6,547 nucleotides of DNA. It comes from Acidobacteriaceae bacterium (GTDB taxonomy: Bacteria; Acidobacteriota; Terriglobia; Bryobacterales; Bryobacteraceae). The translations under genes and the position numbers were made by a program. The notes beneath the pieces were generated by a model, which searched no databases, had not been told where the DNA came from, and saw nothing but the letters and a program-made list of their open reading frames with translations. The DNA lies in contig JAFAQG010000160.1 in the NCBI GenBank assembly GCA_019246575.1, positions 1 to 6,547 on the forward strand, read 5' to 3'. Below, one piece after another: positions 4,151 to 6,547 of the stretch; the first letter of the stretch is position 1, and the number at the start of each line of letters is the position of its first letter.

Positions 4151-6547
4151 TCACAGAAACATCAAAACATTTTGAGGATGGCGATCTCCGCTGAGCAGCG
4201 CGGTCGCAAAAGCCGCATCCCTGCTGTAGCCCGCCGCCGTGGCCTCACGATGAGCCATGCGCGCCAACTCCGGCCAGTCCCGATTACCGCCCGCACGCAT
4301 AAGCCGGCTCCGCGCCAACGCAACCTGGATATCGCCCCACCAATGCCGAGGATGTGTGTTCCGATAGTGCGCTTCGGCCTGGTCAAGCAAAACCTTGGCC
4401 TGATCGAAAGAACTCTGATGGATCGCGATTTCTGCAAGCCCGAGATGAAGATTACCGAGCCAGCCGGGAATGAAAGTGGATCGTCCAAGCTCGATTGCCC
4501 GTTCAAAATATTCCGTTGCGGCGGAATAGTTGTGCTTTTGGCGCTCCAGATCACCCAAGCAGCCGAGAATATAGATTCGCTGGCGCGTACCACGCCCGCG
4601 CGCCGATAATCGTAGCGCTTCCGTCAACGTCATGTGCGCAAGCTGCAAGTGTCCCTCGAACCGAAGCAGATCCCCGTACTTGCGAAGGCAGCGGGTGAGC
4701 AGATACTGGTCTTTCCTTTGCCGCGCATGCCGGACGCAACGCACAAGGTACTGCCGGGCCACACGGTAATCTCCCTTGAGCGTTCCGAGATTGCCGCCGA
4801 GCATGTAGAGAATCTCGCCATAACATTCGGGGTCCCTGCCGCAATCAACGCATCCGAGCAGATCAAGCATTTGCTGCCAGAGTTCGGGAACCGGTCGATA
4901 GAACATTTGATGATGCACGAGCCGGATTCTCAGAGATAGCAGCGCAGGCGTGTGTTCGTCCGCATTCAGCGGATGAAGTGCCAGCTCTTGGCGTATCAAT
5001 TCCGCAGCGTCCGCGTAACGGCCACGCACATGCATCATGTCGAACACGATCGAAGCGAATTTCAGGCGTACATGGGGATCGGAGATCCCATCGAGCTGGG
5101 GATTCAGCAGTTCAATCGCGAGGCCGCTTGCGCCCCGTAATTGCAGATCACGCAAAAGTGCGAATGTTTGATCGTCAAGCTTTTGTCCCGGTTTTAGGCT
5201 CCTAGCAAGATCCGCGTCATCATCGTCCGGCAGATCGATTGGCACTGCAGTAGAGAACACCGAATGTAGTGCGCTAAGCGGCAGGGCCGGCAATCGCGAG
5301 CGCAGCGCTTGTCCCTGCCCGTCCGGCATCGCCATCACGTTGAGCTCCTCGCTATATAAGGCCGAAAACGGAATCCGCTGACGTGTGTCTTCGCCGCCTT
5401 CGTCCCCTAGACGTACTAGCCGTGTAAGAATGTGCCGGGCCACTTCCTGTTCGCCGGAATTGAGACTACGAAATACTTTTTCAGCTCGCTGGGCAATGGC
5501 TCCGGACAGTTGGCCAATTTTCTCGTACGCCGAATGTGTAAGCGTGCGATCGCGCTGGCGACTCCACAGTTCGGCGAGCGCAAATTCCAAAAGGGGCAAG
5601 CTGCCCGGTTCGGAACCGGCGTCATTTAGGATGCGCTCGGCCAGTCCGTCTTCAAATTCCACACTGTAAAGCGCTGCTGGCTTTCGTATCGCCGAATCAA
5701 GCTCTTCGCAAGTCATCGGGCCAATCTTCACGTCAGCATCCTGAATGGCATCCGTGAAGCGCCGATGAGAAAGCACCCGGTTCACGAAGTCGGCGCGTAT
5801 CGTGTACAAGACCCTAACGCCAGGCCCGCTTTTGACATGCCCGACACCAACAAGACTCGAAAGAGCATCAAGAAAGCCATCCCGAACATGTTGCGAGCTG
5901 CAGTGCGTGTACAGTTCTTCGAATTGGTCGATCAATAGTAGGAGCCCTCGACTGCCGCAGGCCACGAAAACCTGCTTGAGCAAATAGCTGAGCTGGCCCC
6001 CTTCCAGAACCCCACGGAGCTTAGGAAGGCGTTCAGCGCGGGATATCTCATCCAAATCCGGCTCCAGTTCTGGGATCAAGGCGGACGCAATAGACTCAAA
6101 CGGATCGGCGCCGGGCCGGCAGTACAGCACCTGCCAGGAATCGGAGCGTTTAAGCGCAGGCACCAAGCCCGCCGCGATCAAGGAAGACTTGCCGCTTCCC
6201 GAAGGCCCGGATACCTGGAGGATAGGCTTCTGCTTGATCTTCTCTCTGAGCAGCTCGACCAATGACTCGCGGCCGAAAAATAGACCTGCGTCTTCCTCCT
6301 GAAACGCGAGCAGACCGCGGTAGGGGCAGTGAGCCGGTAAAGCATCGGCGGCCGGGAACATTGACCCGGCGTGCCCGGCCGCAATGCAGTCAGTAATGCT
6401 GGCTCCTAAGGCCTCGGCGACTCTAGCGATTGTTGCCGGGTGCGTAAAGTTTCCGCTCTCCAGGTTTTGTATGGTACGAGCCGAAAGGTGGGCCTTGTCT
6501 GCCAATCTTTCCTGACTCCAACCTCGCCGCGTCCGCAATTCCGCAAC
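4151..6547 (-). CDS. XRE helix-turn-helix / nSTAND1 NTPase / TPR-like regulator (5' end outside window)
   Basis: The frame is open through base 6547; a TTG at 6538 is probably internal because coding sense (VAEL) continues above it. Numbering from that codon, an XRE-type helix-turn-helix covers about 1-55 (WSQERLADKAHLSARTIQNL, 7-26). The STAND NTPase follows: CPYRGLLAF entry (71-79), FFGRE (87-91), Walker A GPSGSGKSS (111-119), Walker B LLIDQFEEL (201-209), YTIRADF (245-251) and the GSLPLLEFAL motif (312-321). This pattern fits nSTAND1. The usual winged-helix region ending in EVAHEALI is not seen after about 395. Instead an acidic linker (437-442) leads to TPR-like helical repeats at about 486-745. 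STAND proteins hold ATP or ADP in a switch and oligomerise on sensing a ligand; the HTH suggests a transcriptional output. It heads a gene string with the cupin and Nudix genes. No membrane segment or nuclease domain is seen. Confidence 0.85.
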   Translation of the reverse strand, partial: VAELRTRRGWSQERLADKAHLSARTIQNLESGNFTHPATIARVAEALGASITDCIAAGHAGSMFPAADALPAHCPYRGLLAFQEEDAGLFFGRESLVELLREKIKQKPILQVSGPSGSGKSSLIAAGLVPALKRSDSWQVLYCRPGADPFESIASALIPELEPDLDEISRAERLPKLRGVLEGGQLSYLLKQVFVACGSRGLLLLIDQFEELYTHCSSQHVRDGFLDALSSLVGVGHVKSGPGVRVLYTIRADFVNRVLSHRRFTDAIQDADVKIGPMTCEELDSAIRKPAALYSVEFEDGLAERILNDAGSEPGSLPLLEFALAELWSRQRDRTLTHSAYEKIGQLSGAIAQRAEKVFRSLNSGEQEVARHILTRLVRLGDEGGEDTRQRIPFSALYSEELNVMAMPDGQGQALRSRLPALPLSALHSVFSTAVPIDLPDDDDADLARSLKPGQKLDDQTFALLRDLQLRGASGLAIELLNPQLDGISDPHVRLKFASIVFDMMHVRGRYADAAELIRQELALHPLNADEHTPALLSLRIRLVHHQMFYRPVPELWQQMLDLLGCVDCGRDPECYGEILYMLGGNLGTLKGDYRVARQYLVRCVRHARQRKDQYLLTRCLRKYGDLLRFEGHLQLAHMTLTEALRLSARGRGTRQRIYILGCLGDLERQKHNYSAATEYFERAIELGRSTFIPGWLGNLHLGLAEIAIHQSSFDQAKVLLDQAEAHYRNTHPRHWWGDIQVALARSRLMRAGGNRDWPELARMAHREATAAGYSRDAAFATALLSGDRHPQNVLMFL

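Noticed and set aside
4085..4609. Plus-strand 174-codon frame opposite the STAND gene's 3' end
   Set aside because: It has a low-complexity basic composition and no family resemblance, and it is antisense to the well-supported TPR-like region.

Overview
The window looks like bacterial chromosome carrying part of a plasmid-like or integrative element. It is moderately GC-rich and densely coded, with genes converging on the 33-base gap at 3162-3194. Family resemblances remembered rather than searched (an ArdC-type protein followed by a cysteine-rich ParB, and an XRE-nSTAND1-TPR regulator) would fit an Acidobacteriota-like soil bacterium. This is only a guess, because no taxonomic marker is present.

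Left half, plus strand (1-3161): the 3' end of an ArdC-type antirestriction/metallopeptidase gene; a ParB/Spo0J-family gene whose last ~77 codons lie in another reading frame (460-1833, then 1830-2063); a 79-base gap holding a strong bulged hairpin (2086-2127); a 58-aa zinc-ribbon protein (2143-2319); and a 281-aa primase-polymerase resembling the N-terminal part of phage NrS-1 polymerase (2316-3161). The last two genes overlap as ATGA, with a near-perfect Shine-Dalgarno sequence inside the first. Together these genes read as a maintenance and replication module: protection from restriction, partition or DNA clamping, and priming.

Right half, minus strand (read from 6547 down to 3195): a large regulator with an XRE helix-turn-helix, an nSTAND1-type NTPase and a TPR-like C-terminus, whose 5' end lies outside the window; then a small cupin; then a Nudix hydrolase. 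Gaps of 40 and 10 bases suggest one transcription unit. The STAND protein would be the sensor or switch and the two small proteins possible outputs, but their substrates cannot be read from sequence.

The main points of interest are the ParB frameshift, the hairpin between parB and the primase unit, the coupled zinc ribbon and helicase-less primase, and the STAND-cupin-Nudix gene string. No tRNA, rRNA, CRISPR array, insertion sequence or convincing intrinsic terminator was seen.
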